This document shows, piece by piece, positions 37,597 through 45,888 of a stretch of DNA of 64,000 bases. Source of the stretch: Neotamlana sedimentorum (lineage in GTDB: Bacteria > Bacteroidota > Bacteroidia > Flavobacteriales > Flavobacteriaceae); contig NZ_JTDW01000010.1 in assembly GCF_000943565.1 (NCBI RefSeq), forward strand, positions 1 through 64,000. Direction: 5' to 3'. Position 1 is the first letter of the stretch. The number at the start of each line of letters is the position of its first letter. The notes under the pieces are model-generated. The model saw only the letters and a program-made list of their open reading frames with translations. It was not told the DNA's origin and did not search any database. The translations under genes were made by a program, and so were the position numbers.

Positions 37597-37615
37597 TTAT
37601 TTTTGTTGAACAAAA
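37597..37615 (+). promoter_or_regulatory. Promoter -7 element fused to palindromic operator before the CarH-like gene
   Basis: TATTTTTG (37598-37605) fits TAnnTTTG and runs into the palindrome TTTTGTT-G-AACAAAA (37601-37615, 7-bp arms). The start codon is 11 bases further on. The core TTGTTnAACAA is repeated at the crtI promoter, which makes autoregulation by the MerR-type product plausible. Confidence 0.6.
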
Positions 37616-37626
37616 GTCTTGTTTAA

Positions 37627-38523
37627 ATGAACAATATAAAAACTAAATTTAGCATAAAGGATTTAGAAAATTTATCTGGAATAAAAGCTCATACTGTAAG
37701 AATATGGGAAAAACGCTATAATTTACTTTCACCAAACAGAACCGATACAAATATTAGGTATTACAGTTTAGAAAGCTTACAAAAGCTTTTAAACATTTCT
37801 TTTTTAAATAAAAACGGTGTAAAAGTTTCAAAAATTGCAAAATTATCAAATCAAGAAATTATTGCCAATGTTAGAGAAATTGCATCAAGAGCAAAATTAG
37901 AAGATCACGCTATTAACACATTTAAAATAGCCATGATAAATTTTGATCAAATTTTATTTTATAATACATACAACAGTTTAATTGAAACTAGGTCGTTTAG
38001 CGATATCTTTTATCAGGTATTTCTTCCAGTATTAAACGATATTGGTTTATTATGGCAAACCCAAACTATAACACCTGCGCATGAACACTTTTTATCAATA
38101 CACATAAAACAAAAAATTCTTTTAAACATTGAGCGCCTGCAACTACTCGATCCAAAACCAAACTCGCGAACTTATGTTCTATTCTTACCTGAAAGCGAAA
38201 TTCATGATATTGGTCTATTATTTATTAACTATCAACTTCGTAGTAAAGGCTACCATTCTATATTTTTAGGCGAGAGTGTGCCCATGGAAAGCTTAAATCA
38301 CTTATTAGATTTCTTTAGCAACATAACATTTATAACTTATTTCACAGTAGCACCAGAAGATGACAAAATATTAGGCTATCTCAACGATTTTAATGATGCT
38401 CTTTTAAAAGAACAAAATCAACTTTATATTTTAGGAAAAAAAACCAGTACTATTAATACAGAAAATTTACCAGAAAACATATCTATATTTAATTCCATTA
38501 AAAATTTAGTAAAACAATTATAA
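37627..38523 (+). CDS. CarH/LitR-type MerR regulator with cobalamin-binding domain
   Basis: 298 aa. The N-terminal MerR helix-turn-helix (FSIKDLENLSGIKAHTVRIWEKRYNLL, then RYYSLESLQKLLNI) is followed by a B12-dependent methionine-synthase-like cap and a cobalamin-binding Rossmann domain. The light-sensor signature W-x9-EH is present as Trp143, Glu153, His154, and the lower-ligand motif E-x-H-x-x-G as Glu191, His193, Gly196. In CarH these residues bind adenosylcobalamin, giving a dark-state tetramer that represses carotenoid genes and falls apart in light. The carotenoid operon starts 45 bases downstream, supporting the same role here. Confidence 0.92.
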   Translation: MNNIKTKFSIKDLENLSGIKAHTVRIWEKRYNLLSPNRTDTNIRYYSLESLQKLLNISFLNKNGVKVSKIAKLSNQEIIANVREIASRAKLEDHAINTFKIAMINFDQILFYNTYNSLIETRSFSDIFYQVFLPVLNDIGLLWQTQTITPAHEHFLSIHIKQKILLNIERLQLLDPKPNSRTYVLFLPESEIHDIGLLFINYQLRSKGYHSIFLGESVPMESLNHLLDFFSNITFITYFTVAPEDDKILGYLNDFNDALLKEQNQLYILGKKTSTINTENLPENISIFNSIKNLVKQL

Positions 38524-38551
38524 ATTTATCTAAATTTTGTTTATCTTTTTT

Positions 38552-38568
38552 TTATATTTGTTAAACAA
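38552..38568 (+). promoter_or_regulatory. crtI promoter -7 element with candidate CarH operator
   Basis: TATATTTG (38553-38560) fits TAnnTTTG and its end is part of the palindrome TTGTT-A-AACAA (38558-38568), whose last base is the A of the crtI ATG. Transcription would begin within a few bases of the ATG. The 17 bases 38552-38568 match 37597-37613 at 15 positions. Confidence 0.6.
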
Positions 38569-40031
38569 TGAAAAAGATAAATATAATCGGTTCTGGATTT
38601 TCATCACTTGCAGCAGCTTGTTACTTAGCAAAAAAGGGCTATAATGTCACTCTTTTTGAAAAAAACAAAACTATTGGTGGTAGAGCTAGACAGCTTGAAA
38701 AAGACGGTTTTACTTTTGATATAGGACCAACTTGGTATTGGATGCCAGATGTATTTGAACGATTCTTTGCAGACTTTAATAAAAAACCATCCGACTATTA
38801 TTTATTAGAAAAGCTTAATCCCGCTTATAGTGTTTATTTTGGTAAAAATGATTTTATCACTATTGAAGATACTTTAGATAAAATTAAGAAAGCTTTTGAA
38901 AATGAAGAAAAAGGAAGTGCTTCGAAACTCCAAAGATTTATTGATAAAGCACAAAGTAATTACGACATCGCTATTAAAAACTTAGTTTACAATCCGGGTG
39001 AATCACCATTTGAATTGATAACTCCGATAACCATAAAAAAATTAAATCAGTTTTTTAGCAATATAAAAAGTGATGTCCGTAAGAATTTTAAAAATAAAAA
39101 ACTCATTCAAATCTTAGAGTTTCCAGTATTATTTCTTGGAGCGAAGCCTAGCGACACACCTTCATTTTATAATTTTATGAACTATGCCGATTTCGGTCTT
39201 GGTACATTTCATCCAAAAAAAGGTATGTATCAAGTTATTTTAGGTATAAAATCACTTGCCGAAGAATTAGGTGTAACTATAAAAACCGAAAATGCAGTTG
39301 AAAAAATTATAGTAGAAAAAGGAAAAGCTACAGGCATTGTGTGTAATGGAGAAAAACATTTCGCAGATATTACAATTAGTGGTGCTGACTACCACCACAC
39401 CGAAACTCTTTTAGATAAGGGCTATAGACAATACTCCGAAACTTATTGGGAAAAAAAAACCTTCGCACCATCATCCTTACTGTTTTATATAGGATTTAAT
39501 AAAAAATTAAAAAATGTAAATCATCACACTTTATTTTTCGATGTAGATTTTGATATTCACGCTGAAGCTATTTACGACACTCCTAAATGGCCAGAAAACC
39601 CATTATTTTATGCTAGTTTTCCGAGTGTAACAGACATTAATGCTGCACCAAATGGAAAAGAAGCTGGTATATTTTTAATTCCATTGGCACCAGGCTTAAA
39701 AGATACAAAAGATCTTCGGGAACACTATTTTAACAAAATAATCACTCGTTTTGAAGCACTTACGTCTCAAGAGGTAAAAAAAAGTATTATATTAAAGGAA
39801 AGTTTCTGTGTTAACGATTTTATCAAAGATTATAATTCGTACAAAGGTAATGCTTACGGTATGGCAAACACCCTTTTACAAACAGCTTTTTTAAGACCAA
39901 AGCTAAAAAGTAAACGTGTGAAAAATTTATTCTTTACAGGACAATTAACCGTTCCTGGACCAGGTGTACCTCCTTCGTTAATCTCGGGAAAATTGGTTGC
40001 AGATTTAGTCACTAAATATCATAAATTATGA
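38568..40031 (+). CDS. crtI: Phytoene desaturase
   Basis: 487 aa. It introduces four double bonds into phytoene to give lycopene, using FAD. The N-terminal FAD motif is IIGSGFSSLAAACYLAKKGY, followed by GGRARQLEKDGFTFDIGPTW; the C-terminal carotenoid-desaturase signature is NLFFTGQLTVPGPGVPPSLISG. Length is normal (about 490). It overlaps crtB by 4 bases (ATGA), so the operon is translationally coupled. Confidence 0.95.
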   Translation: MKKINIIGSGFSSLAAACYLAKKGYNVTLFEKNKTIGGRARQLEKDGFTFDIGPTWYWMPDVFERFFADFNKKPSDYYLLEKLNPAYSVYFGKNDFITIEDTLDKIKKAFENEEKGSASKLQRFIDKAQSNYDIAIKNLVYNPGESPFELITPITIKKLNQFFSNIKSDVRKNFKNKKLIQILEFPVLFLGAKPSDTPSFYNFMNYADFGLGTFHPKKGMYQVILGIKSLAEELGVTIKTENAVEKIIVEKGKATGIVCNGEKHFADITISGADYHHTETLLDKGYRQYSETYWEKKTFAPSSLLFYIGFNKKLKNVNHHTLFFDVDFDIHAEAIYDTPKWPENPLFYASFPSVTDINAAPNGKEAGIFLIPLAPGLKDTKDLREHYFNKIITRFEALTSQEVKKSIILKESFCVNDFIKDYNSYKGNAYGMANTLLQTAFLRPKLKSKRVKNLFFTGQLTVPGPGVPPSLISGKLVADLVTKYHKL

Positions 40032-40867
40032 AAACATTATTCGACACTGTGTCTTACAGCTCTAGTAAATTGGTAACTCAAACTTACAGCACATCGTTTT
40101 CTATGGCCACAAAAATGTTATACAAGACAATAAGAAGGGATATTTATAATATCTATGGCTTTGTTCGTTTTGCAGATGAAATAGTAGATTCTTTTCATGA
40201 CTACGAGCAGGAACATCTTTTTAATAAATTTCATGAAGATTTAAAATTAGCATTAAAACATAAAATAAGCTTAAACCCTATATTAAATTCTTTCCAATAT
40301 ACATTTCACAAATATAATATAGACATAAGTTTAGTTGATGCCTTTATGCATAGCATGAAAACCGATTTACATAAAAACGTTTATTTAACACAAGAAGAAT
40401 TTAAAACTTACATTTATGGTTCTGCAGACGTGGTTGGGCTTATGTGTTTAAAAGTATTTGTAAAAGGTGATAATGCAAAATATGAAGCTTTGAAGGACAG
40501 TGCTATGGCTTTAGGATCTGCATTTCAAAAGGTGAATTTTTTAAGAGATTTAAAGGCTGATTTTGATACTTTAAACAGAAGTTATTTTCCTAATACAGAT
40601 CTACAGAATTTAAACGAGTTCGATAAAACAGAAATTATAAGAGATATTGAAAATGATTTTAAAAACGGCTTAAACGGCATTAAAAAATTACCAATTGAAG
40701 CAAAATTTGGAGTTTTTACTGCTTACCGTTATTATAAACAACTTCTCGATAAATTAAAAAAAACACCTGCTTTAAAAATTAAAGAATCCAGAATTAGAGT
40801 TTCAAACACTAAAAAAGTAGAACTATTAATGCGTAGTTATGTAAAATATCAATTAAATTTATTGTGA
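40028..40867 (+). CDS. crtB: Phytoene synthase
   Basis: 279 aa. It condenses two geranylgeranyl diphosphates to phytoene. The first Asp-rich motif is GFVRFADEIVDSF; the second lies in NFLRDLKADFDTLNRSYFP, and SADVVGLMCLKVF precedes it. The TYSTSFSMATKML start is typical. Some squalene synthases share the fold, but the adjacent crtI fixes the role. Gap to crtZ is 10 bases. Confidence 0.95.
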   Translation: MKTLFDTVSYSSSKLVTQTYSTSFSMATKMLYKTIRRDIYNIYGFVRFADEIVDSFHDYEQEHLFNKFHEDLKLALKHKISLNPILNSFQYTFHKYNIDISLVDAFMHSMKTDLHKNVYLTQEEFKTYIYGSADVVGLMCLKVFVKGDNAKYEALKDSAMALGSAFQKVNFLRDLKADFDTLNRSYFPNTDLQNLNEFDKTEIIRDIENDFKNGLNGIKKLPIEAKFGVFTAYRYYKQLLDKLKKTPALKIKESRIRVSNTKKVELLMRSYVKYQLNLL

Positions 40868-40877
40868 GTTATACGTT

Positions 40878-41330
40878 ATGAAAATTTTACTTTGGCTTTT
40901 AATATTTCTTAGTACCTTTTGCTTTATGGAATTTATGGCATGGTTTACCCATAAATATATAATGCATGGTATCTTGTGGAGTTTACATAAAGATCATCAC
41001 AAAAAAGACCACGATAGCTGGTTTGAACGTAATGATGCATTCTTTTTATTTTATGCAGTTGTAAGTATTGGTTTTTTCTTACTATGGAAATATACCAGTT
41101 TCTGGGCAGGACTTCCTATTGGTTTAGGGATTTTCGCTTACGGTTTGTGTTATTTTATTGTACACGATATTTTTATACACCAAAGATTTAAATTATTTCG
41201 TAAAGCTAATAGTAGATATGCTAAAGGCGTTAGAAGAGCTCACAAAATGCATCATAAACACATAGAAAAAGAAGATGGTGAGTGTTTCGGCATGCTTTTT
41301 GTGCCTTTTAAATACTTCAAAATCAAGTAA
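40878..41330 (+). CDS. crtZ: Beta-carotene hydroxylase
   Basis: 150 aa, a di-iron membrane hydroxylase that adds 3- and 3'-hydroxyls to beta-carotene, giving zeaxanthin. Its His clusters are WFTHKYIMHG, LHKDHHKKDHD, HDIFIHQRF and RAHKMHHKH, all conserved in CrtZ. Four membrane segments are predicted. The stop is directly followed by the next ATG. Confidence 0.94.
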   Translation: MKILLWLLIFLSTFCFMEFMAWFTHKYIMHGILWSLHKDHHKKDHDSWFERNDAFFLFYAVVSIGFFLLWKYTSFWAGLPIGLGIFAYGLCYFIVHDIFIHQRFKLFRKANSRYAKGVRRAHKMHHKHIEKEDGECFGMLFVPFKYFKIK

Positions 41331-42017
41331 ATGACCTATTTATATCTATTATTAAATGTAGGTTCGATATTAGTCCCTTTTCTTTATAGTTTTCATCCAA
41401 AATTAAAATTTTATAAACTCTGGAAACCTCTTTTTATAGGTATTTTAATAAATATGATAATTTTTATCCCTTGGGACATTATTTTTACACAAAATAAAAT
41501 ATGGGGTTTTAATCCTAAATATTACCTAGGAATTAAAATTTTTAATTTACCTCTAGAAGAATGGTTGTTTTTCATTTGTATTCCCTATGCTTGTACATTT
41601 ACTCATTTTGCACTTTTATACTACTTCCCTAAATTAAAAATACAAAAAAAGTTAAGTACAATAGTAGGATATTCTCTACTAATATGCTTTTTATTAGTTG
41701 CTATTTTCAACTGGGATAAATGGTATACATTTGTTAATTTTTCATTAGGCTCTATATTACTGACTCTTACTCTCCTCAGTTATCCTCAAATTTTGCAACG
41801 TTATTTCCTAACATTTTTAGTAATGCTTATTCCATTTTTTATAGTAAATGGCGTTTTAACAGGAAGTTTTATTGAGGGCGAAGTTGTTTGGTATAATAAC
41901 CAAGAAAATCTTTATATTAGAATGTTTACCATACCAATTGAAGATACTGTTTATGCATTTTCAATGATTTTAATTAACTTATTAGTACTACGATTTAATA
42001 AACAAAAAGTGCAGTAA
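41331..42017 (+). CDS. crtY: Lycopene beta-cyclase (CrtYc-CrtYd fused type)
   Basis: 228 aa with about seven membrane helices. It has the two repeats of heterodimeric cyclases fused in one chain: IFNLPLEEWLFFICIPYACTFTHFALLYY (PLEEW) in the first half and FTIPIEDTVYAFSMILINL (PIED) in the second. It converts lycopene to beta-carotene. Its position after crtZ agrees with a crtI-crtB-crtZ-crtY zeaxanthin operon. crtE/ispA-type prenyl synthases are not in the window. Confidence 0.92.
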   Translation: MTYLYLLLNVGSILVPFLYSFHPKLKFYKLWKPLFIGILINMIIFIPWDIIFTQNKIWGFNPKYYLGIKIFNLPLEEWLFFICIPYACTFTHFALLYYFPKLKIQKKLSTIVGYSLLICFLLVAIFNWDKWYTFVNFSLGSILLTLTLLSYPQILQRYFLTFLVMLIPFFIVNGVLTGSFIEGEVVWYNNQENLYIRMFTIPIEDTVYAFSMILINLLVLRFNKQKVQ

Positions 42018-42036
42018 AAATACTGCACTTTTTTTC
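42004..42036 (+). terminator. Rho-independent terminator of the carotenoid operon
   Basis: The stem AAAGTGCAGTA (42006-42016) pairs with TACTGCACTTT (42021-42031) around a 4-nt loop and is followed by T5. The crtY stop codon TAA (42015-42017) lies inside the stem. Confidence 0.85.
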
Positions 42037-42063
42037 TCAATTAAACTCAACTTACACTAATAA

Positions 42064-43476
42064 TTAATTATTTCTATTCACCGTAATTGAGTTCGACAAA
42101 TCGAAATTTCCACTTAAGTTACTAGTACTTTCACCCATGGCTAAGCCCATTAAACCATTTTCGTAACGGATATACCAAATTAAACATACACCTACTCCTG
42201 CACCATCAAAATTAACACCTTCAACATCAGCTATAGTTCCTGGCAATCCTAAAATAGTTCCGTTGGCATCTGTAATTATATAAGAGCTGTTTGTTCCGCT
42301 CGTAGTTCCAGAAACTGTAATTCCAGAAACATAATCTGCTATACCATCTCCTACTGTAAAGTTAAAAGGCCCGCCTTCTAACATACCCGCGCTTGTATAA
42401 GCTTCTCTGTTAACTGTAATGCTATTAGACAAATCGAAAGTACCTGATAAGTTACTTGCGCTTTCCCCCATAGCTAATCCCATTAAATCATCTTCATATC
42501 TGATATACCAAATTAAACATACTCCTGCTCCTGCTCCATCAAAATCTACACCTTCAACATCGGTTATTGTTCCTGGTAAACCTAAAATTGTTCCAGCTTC
42601 ATCTGTAATTATATAAGAGGCGTTAGTACCTGCAGTCGTTTCAGAATTTGTAATTCCAGAAACCATATCGGCTACTCCATCTCCTACAGTAAATGTAAAC
42701 GGACCACCTTCTAACATACCTGCATTAGTATAAGCTTCTCTATTTACTGTTAAACTATTAGATAGATCGAAAATACCAGATAAATCGTTAGCGTTTTGTC
42801 CTGCTTCTAGTCCAGATAAACCATCTTCGTAACGAACGTACCAAATTAAGCACACTCCAACTCCTGCACCATCAAAATTAACACCTTCTAAATCGCTTAA
42901 AGTTCCTGGTAATCCTAAAATATTTCCAGACTCATCTGTAATTACATAAGAAAAATTAGTTCCGTTTACTGTACCCGAATTGGTAATTCCAGATACCATA
43001 TCTTCCATACCATCACCAACTGTAAAGGTAAAAGGTCCTCCAACTAAGGTTCCTGCATCAGGGCCACCTAAACGATTTACAGTTAAACTGTTTGACAAAT
43101 CGAAGTTTCCAGATAAATCTGCTGTAGAGTTTCCTGCCTCTAAACCAGATAAGCCATTTTCGTAAGCCAAGTGCCATATTAAACATACACCTACTCCAGC
43201 ACCATCAAAATCTACACCTTGAAGATCGGTTAAAGTAGTTGGCAAACCAAGAATGGTACCAGCATCGTCCGTAATTACATAAGTTGAATTTGCACCTTCT
43301 ACATCGCTAGATAAAGAAATTCCAGAAACGTAATCTGATGTTCCGTCTACGTAAAATGTAAAAGGTCCTCCAGATAAAGTTCCTCCATTTGTAGCAACTA
43401 AATTTGTATCGTCGTCCTCGCAAGACACAAATAAAAATGTCGAGGCTATTAAGCCTAATAATACTTTTTTAATCAT
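42064..43476 (-). CDS. Four-repeat surface lipoprotein of unknown function
   Basis: 470 aa. A lipoprotein signal peptide ends in the lipobox LFVSC (Cys19), followed by EDDD, a sequence that favours export to the surface in Bacteroidetes. The rest is four tandem repeats of ~110 residues. Each contains GGPFTFxVGDG, VSGI, a YVITD motif, ILGLP, VNFDGAGVGVCLIWY (one Cys each) and LSGxFDLSNSxTVNR. No enzyme motif is visible. The repeats 3 and 4 are nearly identical, suggesting recent duplication. A promoter with a Crp-type palindrome lies upstream. Confidence 0.85.
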   Translation of the reverse strand: MIKKVLLGLIASTFLFVSCEDDDTNLVATNGGTLSGGPFTFYVDGTSDYVSGISLSSDVEGANSTYVITDDAGTILGLPTTLTDLQGVDFDGAGVGVCLIWHLAYENGLSGLEAGNSTADLSGNFDLSNSLTVNRLGGPDAGTLVGGPFTFTVGDGMEDMVSGITNSGTVNGTNFSYVITDESGNILGLPGTLSDLEGVNFDGAGVGVCLIWYVRYEDGLSGLEAGQNANDLSGIFDLSNSLTVNREAYTNAGMLEGGPFTFTVGDGVADMVSGITNSETTAGTNASYIITDEAGTILGLPGTITDVEGVDFDGAGAGVCLIWYIRYEDDLMGLAMGESASNLSGTFDLSNSITVNREAYTSAGMLEGGPFNFTVGDGIADYVSGITVSGTTSGTNSSYIITDANGTILGLPGTIADVEGVNFDGAGVGVCLIWYIRYENGLMGLAMGESTSNLSGNFDLSNSITVNRNN

Positions 43477-43505
43477 AGTGTTTTTTGTTTTTTGTTTTCT
43501 TAAAT

Positions 43506-43513
43506 CAAAATTA
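43506..43513 (-). promoter_or_regulatory. -7 promoter element of the repeat lipoprotein
   Basis: On the minus strand this reads TAATTTTG, a full TAnnTTTG match, 29 bases before the ATG. No TTG is found at the usual -33 distance, consistent with a promoter that needs an activator. Confidence 0.6.
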
Positions 43514-43532
43514 CACTATGCTTAAAGTATTA

Positions 43533-43552
43533 AATGTTAGCTAGCTAACATT
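43533..43552. promoter_or_regulatory. 20-bp perfect palindrome, candidate Crp/Fnr-family operator
   Basis: AATGTTAGCTAGCTAACATT is a perfect palindrome; its core TGTTA-N6-TAACA has the spacing of Crp-family sites (TGTGA-N6-TCACA). Its centre is ~41.5 bp upstream of the start site predicted from the TAATTTTG element, a class II activator position. It touches the stop codon of the Crp/Fnr-type gene at 43551. Confidence 0.6.
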
Positions 43553-44222
43553 AGGCGATTTTTTGGTAAATAATTATTTCTTTTCTATTGAATTCAATGA
43601 GTTTTTTTTCTTTTAATTCGTTTAAAAGAATATTTAATGTTGGTCGTGAAGTTCCTATAAGTGAAGCAATGTCTTTTTGAGTATATGGATGCTGAATAAC
43701 TTTATGCCCTGTTTTTTCACAATCGTACCCGTAGTCTGTACATAAATCTTCTAAAAACTCCTTTAAGCGTGTTTTGGCATCTTTAAACATTAATAACTTA
43801 AGGCGTCTTTCTAGTTTTTGAAATTTAAAACCTATAAACTTGTAGACTTTAAAACTAAAGGTTTGGTTGTCTCTCATTAAATCGTGCATAGTGTCTACAC
43901 TTATGGGACAAATACTAGTAGTATTATCTAAAGATTGTGCGAACTCATCGCGATTATTTTCGCCTAATATGGCTTTTTCACCAAAAAGCTGTCCTTTAGT
44001 TAAAATTGATTTAATAACCTCAGATCCATCTTCGTTATAGTATCCTATTTTAACTTTCCCTTTTTCTATTAAAAAAACTTTGTTGGAAGAATCGGCTTCA
44101 AAATAAATATAATCTTCTTTTTTATAATTATTAAAGCGATGTGTTTGTTTGTATTTTTTAAACTTGTGTGGACATAAAACTTTAAAAAGGTTTACATCTT
44201 CGAAAAACCAAAGTGCAGTCAT
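43551..44222 (-). CDS. Crp/Fnr family transcriptional regulator
   Basis: 223 aa. The N-terminal cyclic-nucleotide-binding-like beta-barrel is seen as VFLIEKGKVKIGYYNEDGSEVIKSILTKGQLFGEKAILGE. A long dimerisation helix leads to the C-terminal winged helix (YTQKDIASLIGTSRPTLNILLNELKEKKLIEF). In the recognition helix the Glu of E. coli CRP (RETV) is Pro (SRPTL), so the site preference should differ from TGTGA. No Cys cluster for an iron-sulphur sensor is seen. Its candidate target, the palindrome at 43533, lies just downstream in front of the lipoprotein gene. Confidence 0.88.
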   Translation of the reverse strand: MTALWFFEDVNLFKVLCPHKFKKYKQTHRFNNYKKEDYIYFEADSSNKVFLIEKGKVKIGYYNEDGSEVIKSILTKGQLFGEKAILGENNRDEFAQSLDNTTSICPISVDTMHDLMRDNQTFSFKVYKFIGFKFQKLERRLKLLMFKDAKTRLKEFLEDLCTDYGYDCEKTGHKVIQHPYTQKDIASLIGTSRPTLNILLNELKEKKLIEFNRKEIIIYQKIA

Positions 44223-44293
44223 TTTGAAAATAATTTGTTAGTTGAGTTCTTATATTGTCGTATTTCTTTAACAAAACTTTCAGAAAAAGGCAT

Positions 44294-44323
44294 AAAAAAA
44301 CCCCTTAAAAAAAGGGGTTTTTA
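44294..44323 (-). terminator. Rho-independent terminator of the DUF5606 operon
   Basis: On the minus strand a stem AAAACCCC / GGGGTTTT encloses a 9-nt A/T loop and is followed by T7. It lies 18 bases after the DUF5606 stop; on the plus strand it would also work weakly. Confidence 0.8.
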
Positions 44324-44340
44324 TATCTAGGTTTTATTTA

Positions 44341-44769
44341 CTATTCTTCTTCGTCGGTGATTTCTGCATTCGCTTCTACTTCCAACAAATCTAACATACT
44401 ATGCTTTTGTAATAAATTATACCATTGTATTACCTTTTTAATATCGCTGGCATACACTCTATCTTCATCATAATTAGGTAAAATATCGAAAAAATATTCT
44501 TCTAATTTATCTTTGCTATCTTTTGGTTTAACAGATGCGATTTCACCATTCTCCTTATCTTTTATTTTCTTTAAAACAGCGTGTAATGGCACTTCTTCTT
44601 CTAAAGTATAAATGGCGATTTCACTTAAAACACTTACGTTGTTTTGCATGGTTACCGATATACGTTTATTATCGATTAATGATTCGGCAACAAAACCACC
44701 ACGTGTTTGCGCTACTAATTTGTATAAACCTGGTTTACCAGAAATGGCTAAAACTTTTTCTAAACTCAT
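44341..44769 (-). CDS. DUF5606 domain-containing protein
   Basis: 142 aa, cytoplasmic, no signal peptide. The start SLEKVLAISGKPGLYKLVAQTRGGFVAESLI, with an SH3-like or RNA-binding beta-barrel look, is conserved across Bacteroidetes. EVPLHAVLKKIKDKENG and IKKVIQWYNLLQKH follow, and the tail is acidic (EITDEEE). It lies directly downstream of def in the same order as in many Flavobacteriaceae. Function unknown. Confidence 0.85.
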   Translation of the reverse strand: MSLEKVLAISGKPGLYKLVAQTRGGFVAESLIDNKRISVTMQNNVSVLSEIAIYTLEEEVPLHAVLKKIKDKENGEIASVKPKDSKDKLEEYFFDILPNYDEDRVYASDIKKVIQWYNLLQKHSMLDLLEVEANAEITDEEE

Positions 44770-44819
44770 TAAGTTATTTTTTGGACAGCAAATTTAATTG
44801 TTTACTTAAAATTTGCAAG

Positions 44820-45410
44820 TTATCTTTTCTTTTTTTCGGCCGGAAAACGCATTCTGTAATCTACTCTTATTTTTCCTTTTGAGATATTGGCCAGTCTTCC
44901 TTTTATAATTCGTTTTTTGAAGCTGGATAGTTTATCAGTAAATAAAACACCTTCAATATGGTCATATTCATGCTGAATAACTCTAGCTACTAAACCATCA
45001 TAAGTTTCAATATGTTTATTGAACTTTTCATCAAAATATTCTATAGTTACTTTTGGTTTTCTAGATACATCTTCTCTTACATCTGGAATACTTAAACACC
45101 CCTCATTAAACACCCATTCTTCACCTTCTTCTTTTGTTATTTTAGCATTAATGAATACTTTTTTAAATACTTTTAAGGCAGCTTGTTCCTCTTTAGACAA
45201 ATCTTCATCTTCAGAGAAAGGCGTTGTATCTACAAGAAACATCCTAATTGGTAAACCTATTTGTGGTGCTGCCAAACCAACACCATAAGCATTGTACATA
45301 GTTTCAAACATATTATCTATCAAATCATTCAATTTTGGATAATCTTTAGCTATGTCTGTCGCTTTTTTTCTTAATACAGGATCGCCGTATGCTACAATGG
45401 GTAATATCAT
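44820..45410 (-). CDS. def: Peptide deformylase
   Basis: 196 aa. It removes the N-formyl group from new polypeptides. The three metal-site motifs are intact: GVGLAAPQIG, EGCLSIP (metal Cys) and QHEYDHIEG (His147 and His151 bind the metal, Glu148 catalyses). Between the first two there is an insert of ~20 residues (SEDEDLSKEEQAALKVFKK), common in Bacteroidetes enzymes. A TAnnTTTG promoter lies 19 bases upstream. Confidence 0.97.
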   Translation of the reverse strand: MILPIVAYGDPVLRKKATDIAKDYPKLNDLIDNMFETMYNAYGVGLAAPQIGLPIRMFLVDTTPFSEDEDLSKEEQAALKVFKKVFINAKITKEEGEEWVFNEGCLSIPDVREDVSRKPKVTIEYFDEKFNKHIETYDGLVARVIQHEYDHIEGVLFTDKLSSFKKRIIKGRLANISKGKIRVDYRMRFPAEKKKR

Positions 45411-45429
45411 GCTTTATTTTTTGTTGGCG

Positions 45430-45461
45430 CAAAAATACTAACTTATAACGTATTGTTACAA
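45430..45461 (-). promoter_or_regulatory. Bacteroidetes-type promoter of def
   Basis: Minus strand: TTG (45459-45461), 21-nt spacer, TATTTTTG (45430-45437), 19 bases before the def ATG. Confidence 0.65.
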
Positions 45462-45473
45462 AAAGTTAATATT

Positions 45474-45884
45474 TTATTTTGAATACAGATAATTCTGTAA
45501 AATTAAGGTAGCGCTTATTTCATCTATTAATGCTTTGTTTTGTCGCTGTTTCTTTTTTAATCCGCTGTCAATCATGGTTTGAAATGCCATTTTTGAGGTG
45601 AAACGTTCGTCTACGCGTTCAATTTTAATATTAGGCATATTCTTTTGTAACTTAGATATAAACTCTTTTATATACTTTTCGCTTTGTGAAGCCGTATTAT
45701 CCATTTGTTTAGGTTCTCCAATAACAAATAATTCTACTACTTCTTTGTTAATATATTCCTGTAAAAAGTTTAATAAATCTTTAGTATCTATCGTAGTTAA
45801 CCCCGATGCAATTATTTGTAATTCATCTGTTACAGCTATACCTGTACGCTTTGTTCCAAAGTCTAATGCCAAAATTCTCCCCAT
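45474..45884 (-). CDS. ruvX: Putative pre-16S rRNA nuclease / Holliday junction resolvase-like (RuvX/YqgF)
   Basis: 136 aa, RNase H fold. It begins GRILALDFGTKRTGIAVTDE with the first catalytic Asp; ELFVIGEPKQMDNTASQSEKYI and ERVDERFTSKMA (second acidic site) follow, and DEISATLILQNYL (third) near the end. It processes the 16S rRNA 5' end in E. coli. The -7 promoter element lies only 4 bases before the ATG, so its mRNA should be leaderless. Confidence 0.94.
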   Translation of the reverse strand: MGRILALDFGTKRTGIAVTDELQIIASGLTTIDTKDLLNFLQEYINKEVVELFVIGEPKQMDNTASQSEKYIKEFISKLQKNMPNIKIERVDERFTSKMAFQTMIDSGLKKKQRQNKALIDEISATLILQNYLYSK

Positions 45885-45888
45885 AAAA

